This document shows positions 41,903 through 51,110 of a stretch of DNA of 64,000 nt, piece by piece (the first letter of the stretch is position 1; each line of letters starts with the position of its first letter). Below the pieces are notes generated by a model. That model was given only the letters and a program-made list of their open reading frames with translations, did not search any database and was not told the origin of the DNA. The DNA is taken from positions 124,001 to 188,000 of the forward strand of contig JAFWEJ010000008.1 of assembly GCA_017512985.1 (NCBI GenBank), written 5' to 3'. Made by a program: the position numbers and the translations under genes. The DNA comes from Clostridia bacterium. Its GTDB lineage: Bacteria > Bacillota > Clostridia > Christensenellales > Aristaeellaceae.

Positions 41903-43840
41903 ATGCTGTGTCCCGGATGCGGATACTATACGGACAGGGAAGATACTGTCTGCCCGAAATGCGGGGAAATCCTGAACGCGAGCGCCGGCGGGCCGACGGG
42001 CGGAGCGGAAGCGATCCGGCAGGGAAGGCGGGCCAGGCAGGCGATCCATGACGCCGCCGAGAAACAATCCAGCGAGGCAAAAAGAAGACGCCGCAGCGGC
42101 GCGAGCCATGCCACCGTTGAAATGCCTGTGATCCGGGACGAACAGGAAGACTATATTCCCGCGTTTACGGTGTCCGAGAGGGACGTGATCGACGACGAAG
42201 AGGACGGAGATACGGTCTTTGAGCGCAGACGCCGGTCTGTATACGACGAGGATGCTGCGCTGGAGGAACAGGCAAAAGCGTATATCGAATGGATTGAAAA
42301 AGGCGGCAATCCGCACCTGAAAATGGTCAACTGGATGAAGATCTCGGTCGTTATTGTCATTCTGCTGATCCTTGTCGTTGCCGGCGGATGGCTGTTCCTG
42401 AAAAAAACGGACGAGGGGCAGAAACTGATGGCGCGGCTCGGACGGGAAGCAACTTCCTCCGCACTGTGGGCGGTCGGCGAGGAACTGATGAACACAGGAG
42501 ACATGGAAGGCGCCATCACCAATTTTTTAAAGGCAAAGGAGCAGGATGAAGAAGCAGGCCTGATTGACCCGGACGGCCTGCTGATGCTTGCCAACGCATA
42601 TGAAGCCGCCGGCAGGACGGACGACGCCGCGACACTTTATGAAAAAATCTATACAGACACGCCTTCAAGAACGGAAGCATACGTTAATCATATCCGGATC
42701 CTGCGCAGCAGCGGGAAGCCGGGAGACCTGGCCAAAGCGGGCGAGCTGATGAAAACAGCCTATCAGATGACCGGCGAGTCAAGCTTTGAGACCCAGCGCC
42801 GGGATCTGCTGCCCGCACCGCCGGAAGTGGACCTGACCGCCGGATACTATGAAGCGAAAAAATATATCGCAATCACGTCGTACCAGGGCTACGACGTTTA
42901 CTGGACATTCGATGAAAATGCGGAGCTGCCTTCCGGCGGCACGCTCTGGACGGAACGCGTCTTCCTGGATGAAGGAATCTGGAACCTGCGGGCCGTGGCG
43001 GTGAACGGTGAACTCGTTTCGGACGAGCTGAAGGGCACATACAAGATTATTATGCCGTCACCCCAGACGCCGCGGTGCAACCTGGCCCCGGGGGCTTACA
43101 AAACCCGGCAGAAGGTGCGGCTCAAGCCCGGGATTGAAAACGAGAACGACGACGATATTGTGATCTATTATACCGTTGACGGATCCGTTCCGGACGCGGA
43201 CTGCCCGATCTATACCGGAGAGCCGGTCCAGCTTCCAAGCGGACATACCGTGACCATCAAAGCGGTGGCAGTGAACAAATACAAAAAAGTGTCCAACATG
43301 CTGGAGGTCAGCTACAAGATCGAGGCGAAGCCGTACCCGCTGACCGCATGGGAACTGAAGGAAACGATCGGAGGCCTTGAGCTGAACAAGACCACGATGG
43401 CTGATTTCCAGTCCAGATACGGAGAAGGCACTCTGGTCGAGATGGAGCAGAACGGCGATTTTGAGACGGAATGCAGGAAATATGAATATTCCTGGGGCTA
43501 TGCTGTGATGAACATGGCCAAGAGGAACTGGGTACTGGTGGAACTGTATTTCAAAGACGGATCGACGTTCAAGGCTCCCCGCGGAACCAGCGTCGGAGAC
43601 CCGATGGATTTTGTCGTCGGGAAATACAAGGATCTCGGACAGCTCAAGAGCGCCAGCGGGAACCGGGGCCTGTATGCGCTTGACAGCGGAAGCGACGGAA
43701 AAATCTGGAAACAGGAAGAAAAGACCGGAAAGCAGATTGTCCGCTACCGCATCAGGAATGAAGGCCATTATTATGTGCTGGACTACCATGTGGATCAGAA
43801 CGGGACTGTCACTGCAGTTGACTGGTGGTACAAGCCGTAA
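41903..43840 (+). CDS. Zinc-ribbon membrane protein with TPR-like and chitobiase-C-terminal-like domains
   Basis: The 645-residue protein begins with a cytoplasmic zinc ribbon (LCPGCGYYTDREDTVCPKCGE; C3, C6, C17, C20), a long charged segment, a membrane helix (about 149-171, VVIVILLILVVAGGWLFL), then two or three TPR-like repeats (MNTGDMEGAITNFLKAKEQ, ANAYEAAGRTDDAATLYEKI). Two beta-sandwich domains of CHB_HEX_C type follow, the second with VIYYTVDGSVPDADCPIYTGEPVQL. A C-terminal domain ends in YYVLDYHVDQNGTVTAVDWW. The outside part is probably a surface or wall contact. The start follows AAAGGAGGCGGCCGGCT. A relative in architecture is at 49283-51091. Confidence 0.82.
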   Translation: MLCPGCGYYTDREDTVCPKCGEILNASAGGPTGGAEAIRQGRRARQAIHDAAEKQSSEAKRRRRSGASHATVEMPVIRDEQEDYIPAFTVSERDVIDDEEDGDTVFERRRRSVYDEDAALEEQAKAYIEWIEKGGNPHLKMVNWMKISVVIVILLILVVAGGWLFLKKTDEGQKLMARLGREATSSALWAVGEELMNTGDMEGAITNFLKAKEQDEEAGLIDPDGLLMLANAYEAAGRTDDAATLYEKIYTDTPSRTEAYVNHIRILRSSGKPGDLAKAGELMKTAYQMTGESSFETQRRDLLPAPPEVDLTAGYYEAKKYIAITSYQGYDVYWTFDENAELPSGGTLWTERVFLDEGIWNLRAVAVNGELVSDELKGTYKIIMPSPQTPRCNLAPGAYKTRQKVRLKPGIENENDDDIVIYYTVDGSVPDADCPIYTGEPVQLPSGHTVTIKAVAVNKYKKVSNMLEVSYKIEAKPYPLTAWELKETIGGLELNKTTMADFQSRYGEGTLVEMEQNGDFETECRKYEYSWGYAVMNMAKRNWVLVELYFKDGSTFKAPRGTSVGDPMDFVVGKYKDLGQLKSASGNRGLYALDSGSDGKIWKQEEKTGKQIVRYRIRNEGHYYVLDYHVDQNGTVTAVDWWYKP

Positions 43841-43846
43841 GGAACG

Positions 43847-43885
43847 AAAAAAACGGACACGGGTAACGTCCCGTGTCCGTTTTTT
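43847..43885. terminator. Bidirectional terminator between convergent genes
   Basis: A 10-bp perfect stem (CGGACACGGG / CCCGTGTCCG, 43854-43863 and 43870-43879) is extended by A/T pairs, with TTTTTT on both strands. Confidence 0.92.
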
Positions 43886-43894
43886 CGGCAGAAT

Positions 43895-44095
43895 TCAGTC
43901 AAACAATGTGCAGCCCATGGCCTTGAACTCCCTGATCTTGATCCGGAGGATCTCTTCTGTCAGCTCAAAATGGTCTGCAAGGCATGAAATGCAGAAGAAC
44001 GTTTCCGTGCCCCGGTTTACCATCTTTCGGGTGAGCGCGATATCGTCCTTTTCCAGGACAGCGCCGCAGCGGGCGCAGCGAACCGGCTCAGTCAC
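43895..44095 (-). CDS. Small zinc-ribbon protein, 66 residues
   Basis: Two C-x2-C pairs (CARC at 7-10, CISC at 35-38) form a likely zinc ribbon, followed by a helix (FELTEEILRIKIREFKAMGC). It resembles small treble-clef or TFIIB-like ribbons, but I cannot name a family. Its first 8 nt overlap the end of the alpha-galactosidase gene, so it is translated from the same mRNA. Confidence 0.7.
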   Translation of the reverse strand: MTEPVRCARCGAVLEKDDIALTRKMVNRGTETFFCISCLADHFELTEEILRIKIREFKAMGCTLFD

Positions 44096-45278
44096 GGACG
44101 GGAACCATCCTGCACAGATACAGTTTCATGTCATGACCGGCAACCTTCGGGTTGAAATAGTCTGCCTTCGCGCCAAGCAATTCGCCCATAAAGGCGTCCC
44201 GCAGCTCCAACGCGAATCCGGAGGAAACCGGCAGGCCCAGGTCAACCAGTTCACAGTGCATCAGCGTTTCTGCCTCGGACATATTTACAAAGGCCAGGGC
44301 GAATTCCCCGCCGGAAAGATGGCGGAACAACGTATAGGAAGTATCCGGCAGTTCGCGCCAGGGCATTTCGCCTTCCTTCGGATCCGGATTGGATGTGAAG
44401 ACAGATCCTTTCCTGATCAGGAAGGGCGGTCTGCATTCCTCATCGCGGTCGATCCTGAGCAGGTTGCTGTTCTGCATCAGGGAAACATATTCGGGTTTCA
44501 GGGAACGCAGGTCCGCGCCCAGCATCAGCGGAACGCCGCAGAGGCACCAGAGGGCAAACTGCATGCGGTATTCTTCATAGGAGCAGACTTTTCCGAAGCC
44601 AACGTTTCCCTTGCCGCACATGCCGACGGTCAGCATGTCCATATCGTTGAAACAGCCTATGCCGCTCATGCAGAGGTTTTCCAGCTGGGATTTGAAGATG
44701 TCCGTGAAGGAAATGTAGTTGTCCATGATATCACCGGTGGAACGGTACATATGGGCGCCGATGCTCCTCATCCATTTCCACGGGTCATGCCGCCCCCAGT
44801 TGCAGGCGGAAAACAGGATTTCCCGGCCGGAGGCTTTCAGCGCCATGGACATGGTCTGATAGCGGTTCCGGCAGTCTCCGGATTCCGGAAAGTTGCAGAA
44901 ATCGTATTTCAGGAAATCCACGCCCCAGGAAGCGAAGGTTTTTGCGTCCACATACTCATGATCGTAACTGGAAGGGTAGGAAGCGCAGGTCATTACGCCC
45001 GCGCAGGAATACATGCCGAACTTCAGGCCTTTTGAGTGGACGTAATCCGCAAGATCCTTCATGCCGTGCGGAAACTTTTCCGGATCCGGCACGAGCAGGC
45101 CGTTTTCATCCCGGTCACGAAGGGACCAGCAGTCATCGATCACCAGATATTCGTATCCGGCGTCAAGCCAGCCTCCCTCAACCATATAATCCGCCATTTC
45201 GCGGATCAGGGCATCGCTGATGTGCTCTCCGAATGTGTTCCATGAATTCCAACCGAGCGGGGGACGATCTGCTAACAT
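44088..45278 (-). CDS. Alpha-galactosidase, glycoside hydrolase family 27
   Basis: This 396-residue enzyme releases terminal alpha-galactose from oligosaccharides such as melibiose or raffinose. It starts directly with the family motif PPLGWNSWNTFG. The catalytic nucleophile is D126 in DFLKYDFCN and the acid/base is D183 in YRSTGDI. YLVIDDCWS and GCFNDMDML are also conserved. There is no signal peptide, so it acts in the cytoplasm on imported sugars. No transporter or regulator lies next to it. The start follows AAGGAGCGATGAAAC. A beta-L-arabinopyranosidase activity cannot be excluded in this family. Confidence 0.93.
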   Translation of the reverse strand: MLADRPPLGWNSWNTFGEHISDALIREMADYMVEGGWLDAGYEYLVIDDCWSLRDRDENGLLVPDPEKFPHGMKDLADYVHSKGLKFGMYSCAGVMTCASYPSSYDHEYVDAKTFASWGVDFLKYDFCNFPESGDCRNRYQTMSMALKASGREILFSACNWGRHDPWKWMRSIGAHMYRSTGDIMDNYISFTDIFKSQLENLCMSGIGCFNDMDMLTVGMCGKGNVGFGKVCSYEEYRMQFALWCLCGVPLMLGADLRSLKPEYVSLMQNSNLLRIDRDEECRPPFLIRKGSVFTSNPDPKEGEMPWRELPDTSYTLFRHLSGGEFALAFVNMSEAETLMHCELVDLGLPVSSGFALELRDAFMGELLGAKADYFNPKVAGHDMKLYLCRMVPVRD

Positions 45279-45301
45279 GTTTCATCGCTCCTTATCATTT
45301 T

Positions 45302-45339
45302 ATTCATCATTCACAATTCATAATTCAAAATGATTCATC
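45302..45339. repeat. AT-rich dispersed repeat, copy 5
   Basis: ATTCATCATTCACAATTCATAATTC followed by AAAATGATTCAT, the fullest copy, in the 66-nt gap between rluA-like and alpha-galactosidase genes. Confidence 0.65.
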
Positions 45340-45344
45340 TGATT

Positions 45345-46226
45345 TCAGAACGGGGGATCGATTGTGAAGGTTTTACCATCCAGAGCGGGAAGGCAGCCGC
45401 CGGTATCCAGCTTCAGGGAAACGGCGCAGAGCTTCAGCGTACGGGCTTTCTCCCTCCGGTTGAAATCACGGTCGCCGTAAAGATCATCGCCGAGTACAGG
45501 ATGTCCCAGCGCTGCCAGATGTGCCCGGATCTGATGCGTGCGTCCGGTGATCAGGTGGACACGCAGCCGTGAGACCGGACCGTTTTCCAGTGCCTCATAA
45601 CCTGTTTCTATCGGCTTCGCGTCCGGTTCCGGCCGGTCCGTAACGCGAACGACGGCGCGGCGCGCATCCTTGACAAGCCATGCGCGGCACACTGCGGACG
45701 GGGGCTTCATGACGCCCCGGACCAGGCAGATATAATACTTTTCCAGTTTCCGGCAGCGAAACACATCCTGGAGGATTTCCAGTGCCTGCGGAGTTTTCGC
45801 AAAAAGGCAGAGGCCGCATGTGCGGTTATCCAGCCGGTGGCAGGCTGCGGGCGGGAAAGCGTCCGGAGACTGCTGTAAAACGTGCGCGGCACACAGATCC
45901 GTAAGGGTTGTTCCCCCGTGCGCGTCCGATTCCACACTGATTCCCGCACGCTTATTCACCAGCAGCACGTCGCTGTCTTCATAAACGACGGAAAGCGAAG
46001 CATCCTGCGAATCCGTATCCGGTAAAACGGGAACCCATATCCGAAGAACCTGGCCCGCGCGGACTGTCTGTTCCCGGGGAACGCGGATTCCGTCGAGCTT
46101 TACATCGCGCGCGGCAAAAACCCGGCGGATCACACTTTCCTGCAGTTCCGGCATCACTTCACGCACACAGTCTGAAACGCGCTTTCCTTCGCTTTCCGCG
46201 GATACGGTCCATTCTCTCTGCGGCAT
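45345..46226 (-). CDS. RluA family pseudouridine synthase
   Basis: The 293-residue protein has an N-terminal S4-like RNA-binding domain (RVSDCVREVMPELQESVIRRVFAARDVKLDG) and the catalytic domain with HRLDNRTCG (D133 catalytic), LEKYYICLVRG, TGRTHQIRAHLAALGHPVLGD and LYGD. In most RluA members the motif is HRLDxxTSG; here Cys replaces Ser. The target could be 23S rRNA or tRNA. It begins 1 nt after the upstream gene, with no clear ribosome binding site, so translational coupling is likely. Confidence 0.9.
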   Translation of the reverse strand: MPQREWTVSAESEGKRVSDCVREVMPELQESVIRRVFAARDVKLDGIRVPREQTVRAGQVLRIWVPVLPDTDSQDASLSVVYEDSDVLLVNKRAGISVESDAHGGTTLTDLCAAHVLQQSPDAFPPAACHRLDNRTCGLCLFAKTPQALEILQDVFRCRKLEKYYICLVRGVMKPPSAVCRAWLVKDARRAVVRVTDRPEPDAKPIETGYEALENGPVSRLRVHLITGRTHQIRAHLAALGHPVLGDDLYGDRDFNRREKARTLKLCAVSLKLDTGGCLPALDGKTFTIDPPF

Positions 46227-46227
46227 A

Positions 46228-47274
46228 TCACTGTACCCGGGAAGTGCTTAGGCTCAGCCAGCGCGGAACCCGGTTGCTCAGCTCTTTCAGCGCGGCGCGC
46301 ATCTCCGGGGTGGGCTGACAGATCAGCAGGGAAGAAAGCACTTCCACCATATCATTCCAGGGGACTTCCTGTTTGGCCAGGATGATCAGGTCCTCGACGG
46401 CGTCCTCCGGCGTAATCTCGGGCCGGGTCACATCGATCAGGAGGCCGAGCATTCTTTCATAGAGCGGGGATTCCAGGTCGTTTATACTGTCTGACGCCTT
46501 GCTGAGCGCCTCGGGATTCATCTCCGCAGTGCCGATTCCCATCATCCGTTCCGGATCGGCAAGGCCGGGATGAATCAGGAGCAGGCTTCCGCCGCGGTCA
46601 TAGACGTAATCGTAGCCTGCCAGAAGAAAACGGTCAATCAGTACGGGACAGCCCTCGGCACAGGTGCCCTTCAGCAGGGACGCAAGATGGCGTGCCGGGC
46701 CGGCAGCCTGGGCCGCACCCAGAAGATACAGCGTATTCTCAATGCTTTCGTGCACCTGTTCCACGATATTCCGAACCGCCTTATGACTGTCCCCGGCAAG
46801 CAGCAGGAGCGCGGACGCGCACAGCTGGTGCGGCATGATGAGGACTGATTTCTCACCTGTACCCTCCACGCGGCACCAGAGACGGCGTGCCAGCGCGCGG
46901 GCGGGGAGGAGCTCATTCCAGTCGGTCAGGAGCGTACGACCGCCGAACAGCACCGCGCGTACCAGCAGATCATGCTCTTCCACGGAGAGGAGCGCACATT
47001 CCTGCACAAAGGTGTGCAGTACACGGTTGCGCAGCTGCTCCACCGTGTGGAGCGCCGGACGGAGCACACGGCCGGAGGACTTTCGGTCTTCTTCTGCAAA
47101 AAAGGAGAGTTCGTACAGTTTTTCCGCGTCTATGTTGCTGCATTCCGGCTCAAAAAGGCAACGGGAAGGAAGGCCTGCGAGATATTTCTCGCAGGCCTCC
47201 AGCTGATCTGCCCGCATGACGCTCATCGTCTTGTCTGCCCAGTGGAGGGGGCGGGTATCGCGTTGCCTGAGCAT
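46228..47274 (-). CDS. Uncharacterised protein, 348 residues
   Basis: I do not recognise a family. It is a soluble, helix-rich protein with many Cys and Leu residues and no membrane helix. A feature is the middle segment LLLLAGDSHKAVRNIVEQVHESIENTLYLLGAAQ, followed by GCPVLIDRFLLAGYDYVYDRGGSLLLIHPGLADPERMMG; the second half reads like a set of helical repeats. The start follows GAGGAATCCGG. It is tightly coupled to the RluA-type gene. Confidence 0.7.
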   Translation of the reverse strand: MLRQRDTRPLHWADKTMSVMRADQLEACEKYLAGLPSRCLFEPECSNIDAEKLYELSFFAEEDRKSSGRVLRPALHTVEQLRNRVLHTFVQECALLSVEEHDLLVRAVLFGGRTLLTDWNELLPARALARRLWCRVEGTGEKSVLIMPHQLCASALLLLAGDSHKAVRNIVEQVHESIENTLYLLGAAQAAGPARHLASLLKGTCAEGCPVLIDRFLLAGYDYVYDRGGSLLLIHPGLADPERMMGIGTAEMNPEALSKASDSINDLESPLYERMLGLLIDVTRPEITPEDAVEDLIILAKQEVPWNDMVEVLSSLLICQPTPEMRAALKELSNRVPRWLSLSTSRVQ

Positions 47275-47287
47275 CCGGATTCCTCAC

Positions 47288-47332
47288 AAAAAACACTAAT
47301 CGGGCCGGGGAGACATCTCCCGGCCCGATTAT
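47288..47332 (-). terminator. Intrinsic terminator of ilvE
   Basis: The stem TAATCGGGCCGGGGA / TCCCGGCCCGATTA (47297-47332) is followed on the minus strand by GTGTTTTTTG. It stops ilvE transcription just before the next gene start at 47274. Confidence 0.88.
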
Positions 47333-47341
47333 TATATCATA

Positions 47342-48409
47342 TTACAGTTTTACGATCCAGCCGAATTTATCTTCCAGACGGCCGTACTGGATACCGGTGA
47401 GGGTATCGTAGAGGCTCTGGGCAACTTTGCCGATGCCGCCGTCGCCGATGGTGACCTTTTCATCTTCCATGGCCAGGGTGCCGACGGGACTGATAACAGC
47501 GGCAGTACCGGTGCCAAAGGCCTCGGTCAGCCTGCCGGATTTCGCGTCGGCAAAGATCTCGTTGATATCAAGACGGGCTTCCTCCGCTTCGTAACCCATA
47601 CTGCGGGCAAGCTTCAGCACGCTGTCACGGGTAATGCCGGGGAGGATGGAACCATTGAGCTTCGGCGTCACGATTTTGCTGCCATAGGCGAACATCATGT
47701 TCATGGAGCCGACTTCCTCAACATATTTCTGCTCCACGCCGTCCAGCCAGAGCACCTGGGAGAAGCCTTTCTGTTCCGCCACGTTTCCGGCCAGGATGGA
47801 CGCGGCATAGTTGCCGGCGCATTTGGTAAAGCCGACGCCGCCGCGGACCGCGCGGACGTATTTGTCTTCGACATAGATGCTGACGGGCTTCAGGCCTTCT
47901 TTGTAGTAGGCGCCGACGGGGCTCAGGATGATGAAGAAGAGGTATTTTTTGGAAGCGTGCACACCGAGACCGACGTCCATGGAGATCATGGTCGGACGGA
48001 TATACAGGGAAGTGCCTTCACGGTGCGGAACCCAGGCTTCTTCAATCCGGATCAGCTGTTTGAGGCCTTCCAGGGCGGATTCTTCGTCCAGGGCGGGCAT
48101 GCCCATGCGCTCTGCGCTGCGGCTCATGCGGGCAAGATTGTCCTGCGGCCGGAAGAGCTGCAGCCCGCCGTCAGCGCGGCGGTAGCATTTGGAGCCTTCG
48201 AAGATCGCCTGGCCGTAATGGAGAACCATCGCAGCGGGATCCATCGCGAAATCGCCGTAGGGAACAATGCGGGCGTTTTTCCAGCCTTCTCCTTTTTCAT
48301 AGTCCATCAGGAACATATGGTCGGTGAAGATCCGGCCGAATCCGAGAGCGGATTCATCCGAAGGCTTCTGCTTCAGGTTCTGTGAAAGGGTGACTTTGAT
48401 ATCCAGCAT
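47342..48409 (-). CDS. ilvE: Branched-chain amino acid aminotransferase
   Basis: This 355-residue PLP enzyme (fold type IV) catalyses the last step of leucine, isoleucine and valine synthesis, or the first of their breakdown. PLP binds K196 in GFTKCAGNYAAS; YGQAIFEGSKCY, SLYIRPT, VGSMNMMF and LTEAFGTGTAAVISP are family motifs. The length is typical of the group II, eukaryote-like subfamily. The start follows GAGGGAACCGCC. A TATAAT box on the minus strand (48451-48446) precedes it, without a good -35. It is monocistronic. Confidence 0.95.
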   Translation of the reverse strand: MLDIKVTLSQNLKQKPSDESALGFGRIFTDHMFLMDYEKGEGWKNARIVPYGDFAMDPAAMVLHYGQAIFEGSKCYRRADGGLQLFRPQDNLARMSRSAERMGMPALDEESALEGLKQLIRIEEAWVPHREGTSLYIRPTMISMDVGLGVHASKKYLFFIILSPVGAYYKEGLKPVSIYVEDKYVRAVRGGVGFTKCAGNYAASILAGNVAEQKGFSQVLWLDGVEQKYVEEVGSMNMMFAYGSKIVTPKLNGSILPGITRDSVLKLARSMGYEAEEARLDINEIFADAKSGRLTEAFGTGTAAVISPVGTLAMEDEKVTIGDGGIGKVAQSLYDTLTGIQYGRLEDKFGWIVKL

Positions 48410-48501
48410 GGCGGTTCCCTCTTTCCCGATAAAATGATTGTGGTCATTATACGCCTGTTCGGGCGAAAATGCATGGACTTTTTCTGTATTCTTCCAGTTT
48501 G

Positions 48502-49260
48502 TTACAGTTCGTCGAGAATGTCCTCGATCGAAATCGGGAAGACCAGGAGTTCCGTGCCTTCCGGGACGCCGTCAGGGTATACGTCGGAAGGCTGGAGATA
48601 GAAGACAGGATCTCCGTTCTGATCCAGATAGAAATGCTCCTCCGGGAAAAAGATGTTAGCCAGGTCTTCTTCCGTCAGGCCGTTATAGTCCGTTCCTTCT
48701 TCGTTTTCTTCAATCATATCCCATACCATTTCCCGGATGAGGGTGTCTGCTTTTTCGGTCTGATAATCCTGCTTCCACTCTTCGCTCTCATCAGGATCGA
48801 GTATTCCAAGCAGTTTCGGGAGGGAAAAAGACTTTCCGCCGGCACCGTGCCTGCGGGAAAAAACATTTCCGGTCCAGAAAACGCGGGACATATCGGGATT
48901 GTGTGATTCCGTCCTGAGCAGAACGGAAAAATAATCGTCATTGCTGCATGTGACCGTATAGGTGATCACGGTGGAACTGTCGTATCCCTCAAAGGCGTCC
49001 CGGGCCATTTCAAGATAGAACTCCTGCTCGTATATCAGAGAGGAATAGAACTCGTTGATATTGGCGGCGCCTTCCGCTTCCTCATCCGCATGGGGATAGC
49101 GCCAGCTGTACAGGAAAGTGCCTGCGGAAGGATCGTCCTCATCATACTGTATGGAGATTTCTTCAGCATAGTCCTCAAGCAGCGCAAGCGAATCAGCCAG
49201 CGCAGGGAAGGGAACGGCGAACAGGGAGAGAACCAGAAGGAAAGAGAGAAATCTTTTCAT
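48502..49260 (-). CDS. Secreted DUF3298/RsiV-like protein
   Basis: The 252-residue product has a signal peptide (1-22, ending FPALADS). The mature part has the RsiV/DUF3298 pattern: ISIQYDEDDPSAGTFLYSWRYPH, INEFYSSLI, YDSSTVITYTVTCSNDDYFSVLLRTE, SLPKLLGI and a last segment with FYLQPSDVYPDGVPEGTELLVFPI. RsiV-type domains bind lysozyme in Bacillus; here the role is unknown. The ATG at 49260 follows AAGGAGCCTGCAGCGCC. It is the third gene of the LCP operon. Confidence 0.8.
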   Translation of the reverse strand: MKRFLSFLLVLSLFAVPFPALADSLALLEDYAEEISIQYDEDDPSAGTFLYSWRYPHADEEAEGAANINEFYSSLIYEQEFYLEMARDAFEGYDSSTVITYTVTCSNDDYFSVLLRTESHNPDMSRVFWTGNVFSRRHGAGGKSFSLPKLLGILDPDESEEWKQDYQTEKADTLIREMVWDMIEENEEGTDYNGLTEEDLANIFFPEEHFYLDQNGDPVFYLQPSDVYPDGVPEGTELLVFPISIEDILDEL

Positions 49261-49282
49261 GGCGCTGCAGGCTCCTTTGGGA

Positions 49283-51091
49283 TCACTTTGTGTATGAATA
49301 CCTGGCGTTAAGCCACGGCATGCTGTTGTAGGAAGAGGCCGCATCCGCGTAAATCCGGTAGTACTTGCCGACCTCCCAGTGCATCTTGGTAAAGTTCTCG
49401 ACCAGGACAGGCTGGGATTTGCCGTCCTCGCTGGTGTTGATGATCACGCGCTGCGGCTTGTCTGAGACAGAAGACTGGACAATGCCTTTAACCACATAAA
49501 CCTGGTTCCTGGCAATGCGGACCTGAAGGTTGTTGAGCAGTTCGCTGTAGCCTTCCGCGGTCAGGGGCCACGCTTTCCGTGTATACTCATCAGCCGGCGG
49601 AAGGTAATAGACCTCGAGATTGACAATGGACGGTTTTCTGTCCCCGTAGGAGGCTTTGATAGTGATTGTGTTGTAGCCGATCTTGTCAAGGATTGCGTAG
49701 AAGGAAAATTTTCCGGTGGTGTCCAGCTCAGTGATATTCAGGTCGGTATGGTGCGTGAGGACTTCCACATAGGCGCCGGCCAGCGTCGTGGCGTTTACCT
49801 TCATGTCTTTCCGGTCAGTGGTGCCGTAGGTGCCGGGGGCCAGGTCAAGCGGAACCTGCTGCGGTTCCCTGTAAAGGATCACCGTAATGGAGTTTTCGCG
49901 GCAGTACGGGGAACGGACCGAAATGTTGTAGATGTTATCGCCTATCGGATGAACGGTCGCGTTTTTGGTCATCTCGCCGGTTTCGGAGTTGACCGTATCG
50001 CTGCAGTCCTCATTATTGACCATGACGCGGGAACCGGGCCGCACGGTGATTTTGATCGCGTACATGGTGGTGGATACGGTGGTACGGAGCGCTTCGGGAG
50101 ATTCCAGGGTGATCGGGCTGAGCGGGATCGTGATCTGGTAGGATATGATATCCAGCGGCGTCTGCCTGCCGGAGGCTGTTTTCAGGAAGGGCGTCAGGGT
50201 AACGTCCATGGTCTCGTCCAGGGCGCCTTCCAGATTGTCATACCAGGTATGGTCCGCCACTTCTATCGTGGCAAAACCGTCCGATGTTACGATATAACTT
50301 GCGTGCAGTTCACGGATGTAAATTGAGGTACCTTCCTCTCCGGGGATCAGGATCGTGTGCGAAGGCAGGCCGTTTGTAATGGAGGCGGTGACGACAGCGT
50401 CCTTGTTGGTTTTCGCCTTTTCGCTGCCTTTAATATACGGATATCCGAACCAGACGCCGGCGCCGGTCACGGCCAGCAGTACAACAATCAGGAGAATCCT
50501 CGGGAGAAGGTGCTTGCGTTCCGGCGGGGGAGCGACCTGTTTGCCGAGCGGCCCGGCAAGATGCCAGGATCCGGTTCCCTGCGTATAGGTTCCCTTTGGC
50601 GCGGGATCATAAGTCCGGCTTTCGGCGAACGCGCCGTTTTCATCCATGAAACGGACACGGTGCCAGATTTCCGATTCCTCCCGTCGCGTCTGGTCATTCC
50701 GGGTGGAAGGCTGTACGCGCACGGCGGTCTGGGGAACATCGTCGTGCCTTGATTTTCCGGTACGGATCGAAGAAGCGGGTTCTTCCGTTACGACAACTTC
50801 GGAGGAGGCGCGTTCGCGGCTCTTTTCACTCAGGCGGCTCTGGCGTTCGGCGCCTTCCCGTTTGCGCTTTTTCAGGTCCTGCATTTCACCGGCAAGCGAA
50901 TCACGGGCGTCCGGCGTGGCGTCCACCTGGCCGAATTCATCCGCACGAAGATAAGCAGTGGAAGGTCCGCCGTCTTTCAGCTTATCTTTCCACTGCTGGC
51001 GTGAGGCTTCGTCGATATTCAGCGGCGCACCGCACTGGATACAGTGAGGCATGGACGCGCGGTTCCACTGACCGCATTCAGGACATTTCAT
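49283..51091 (-). CDS. Zinc-ribbon membrane protein with extracellular beta domains
   Basis: The 602-residue protein begins KCPECGQWNRASMPHCIQCGAPL (zinc ribbon C3, C6, C17, C20). A charged, disordered cytoplasmic region follows, then one membrane helix (about 199-220, RILLIVVLLAVTGAGVWFGY) and several extracellular beta-sandwich domains (about 235-600) including PGTYGTTDRKDMKVNATTLAGAYVEV. The C-terminus has an OB-like part (VYVVKGIVQSSVSDKPQRVIINTSEDGKSQP). Located between LCP and DUF3298-like genes, it may act in wall-polymer attachment. No catalytic motif seen. Confidence 0.8.
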   Translation of the reverse strand: MKCPECGQWNRASMPHCIQCGAPLNIDEASRQQWKDKLKDGGPSTAYLRADEFGQVDATPDARDSLAGEMQDLKKRKREGAERQSRLSEKSRERASSEVVVTEEPASSIRTGKSRHDDVPQTAVRVQPSTRNDQTRREESEIWHRVRFMDENGAFAESRTYDPAPKGTYTQGTGSWHLAGPLGKQVAPPPERKHLLPRILLIVVLLAVTGAGVWFGYPYIKGSEKAKTNKDAVVTASITNGLPSHTILIPGEEGTSIYIRELHASYIVTSDGFATIEVADHTWYDNLEGALDETMDVTLTPFLKTASGRQTPLDIISYQITIPLSPITLESPEALRTTVSTTMYAIKITVRPGSRVMVNNEDCSDTVNSETGEMTKNATVHPIGDNIYNISVRSPYCRENSITVILYREPQQVPLDLAPGTYGTTDRKDMKVNATTLAGAYVEVLTHHTDLNITELDTTGKFSFYAILDKIGYNTITIKASYGDRKPSIVNLEVYYLPPADEYTRKAWPLTAEGYSELLNNLQVRIARNQVYVVKGIVQSSVSDKPQRVIINTSEDGKSQPVLVENFTKMHWEVGKYYRIYADAASSYNSMPWLNARYSYTK

Positions 51092-51110
51092 CTTCCGGCC
51101 CCTTTATTCA

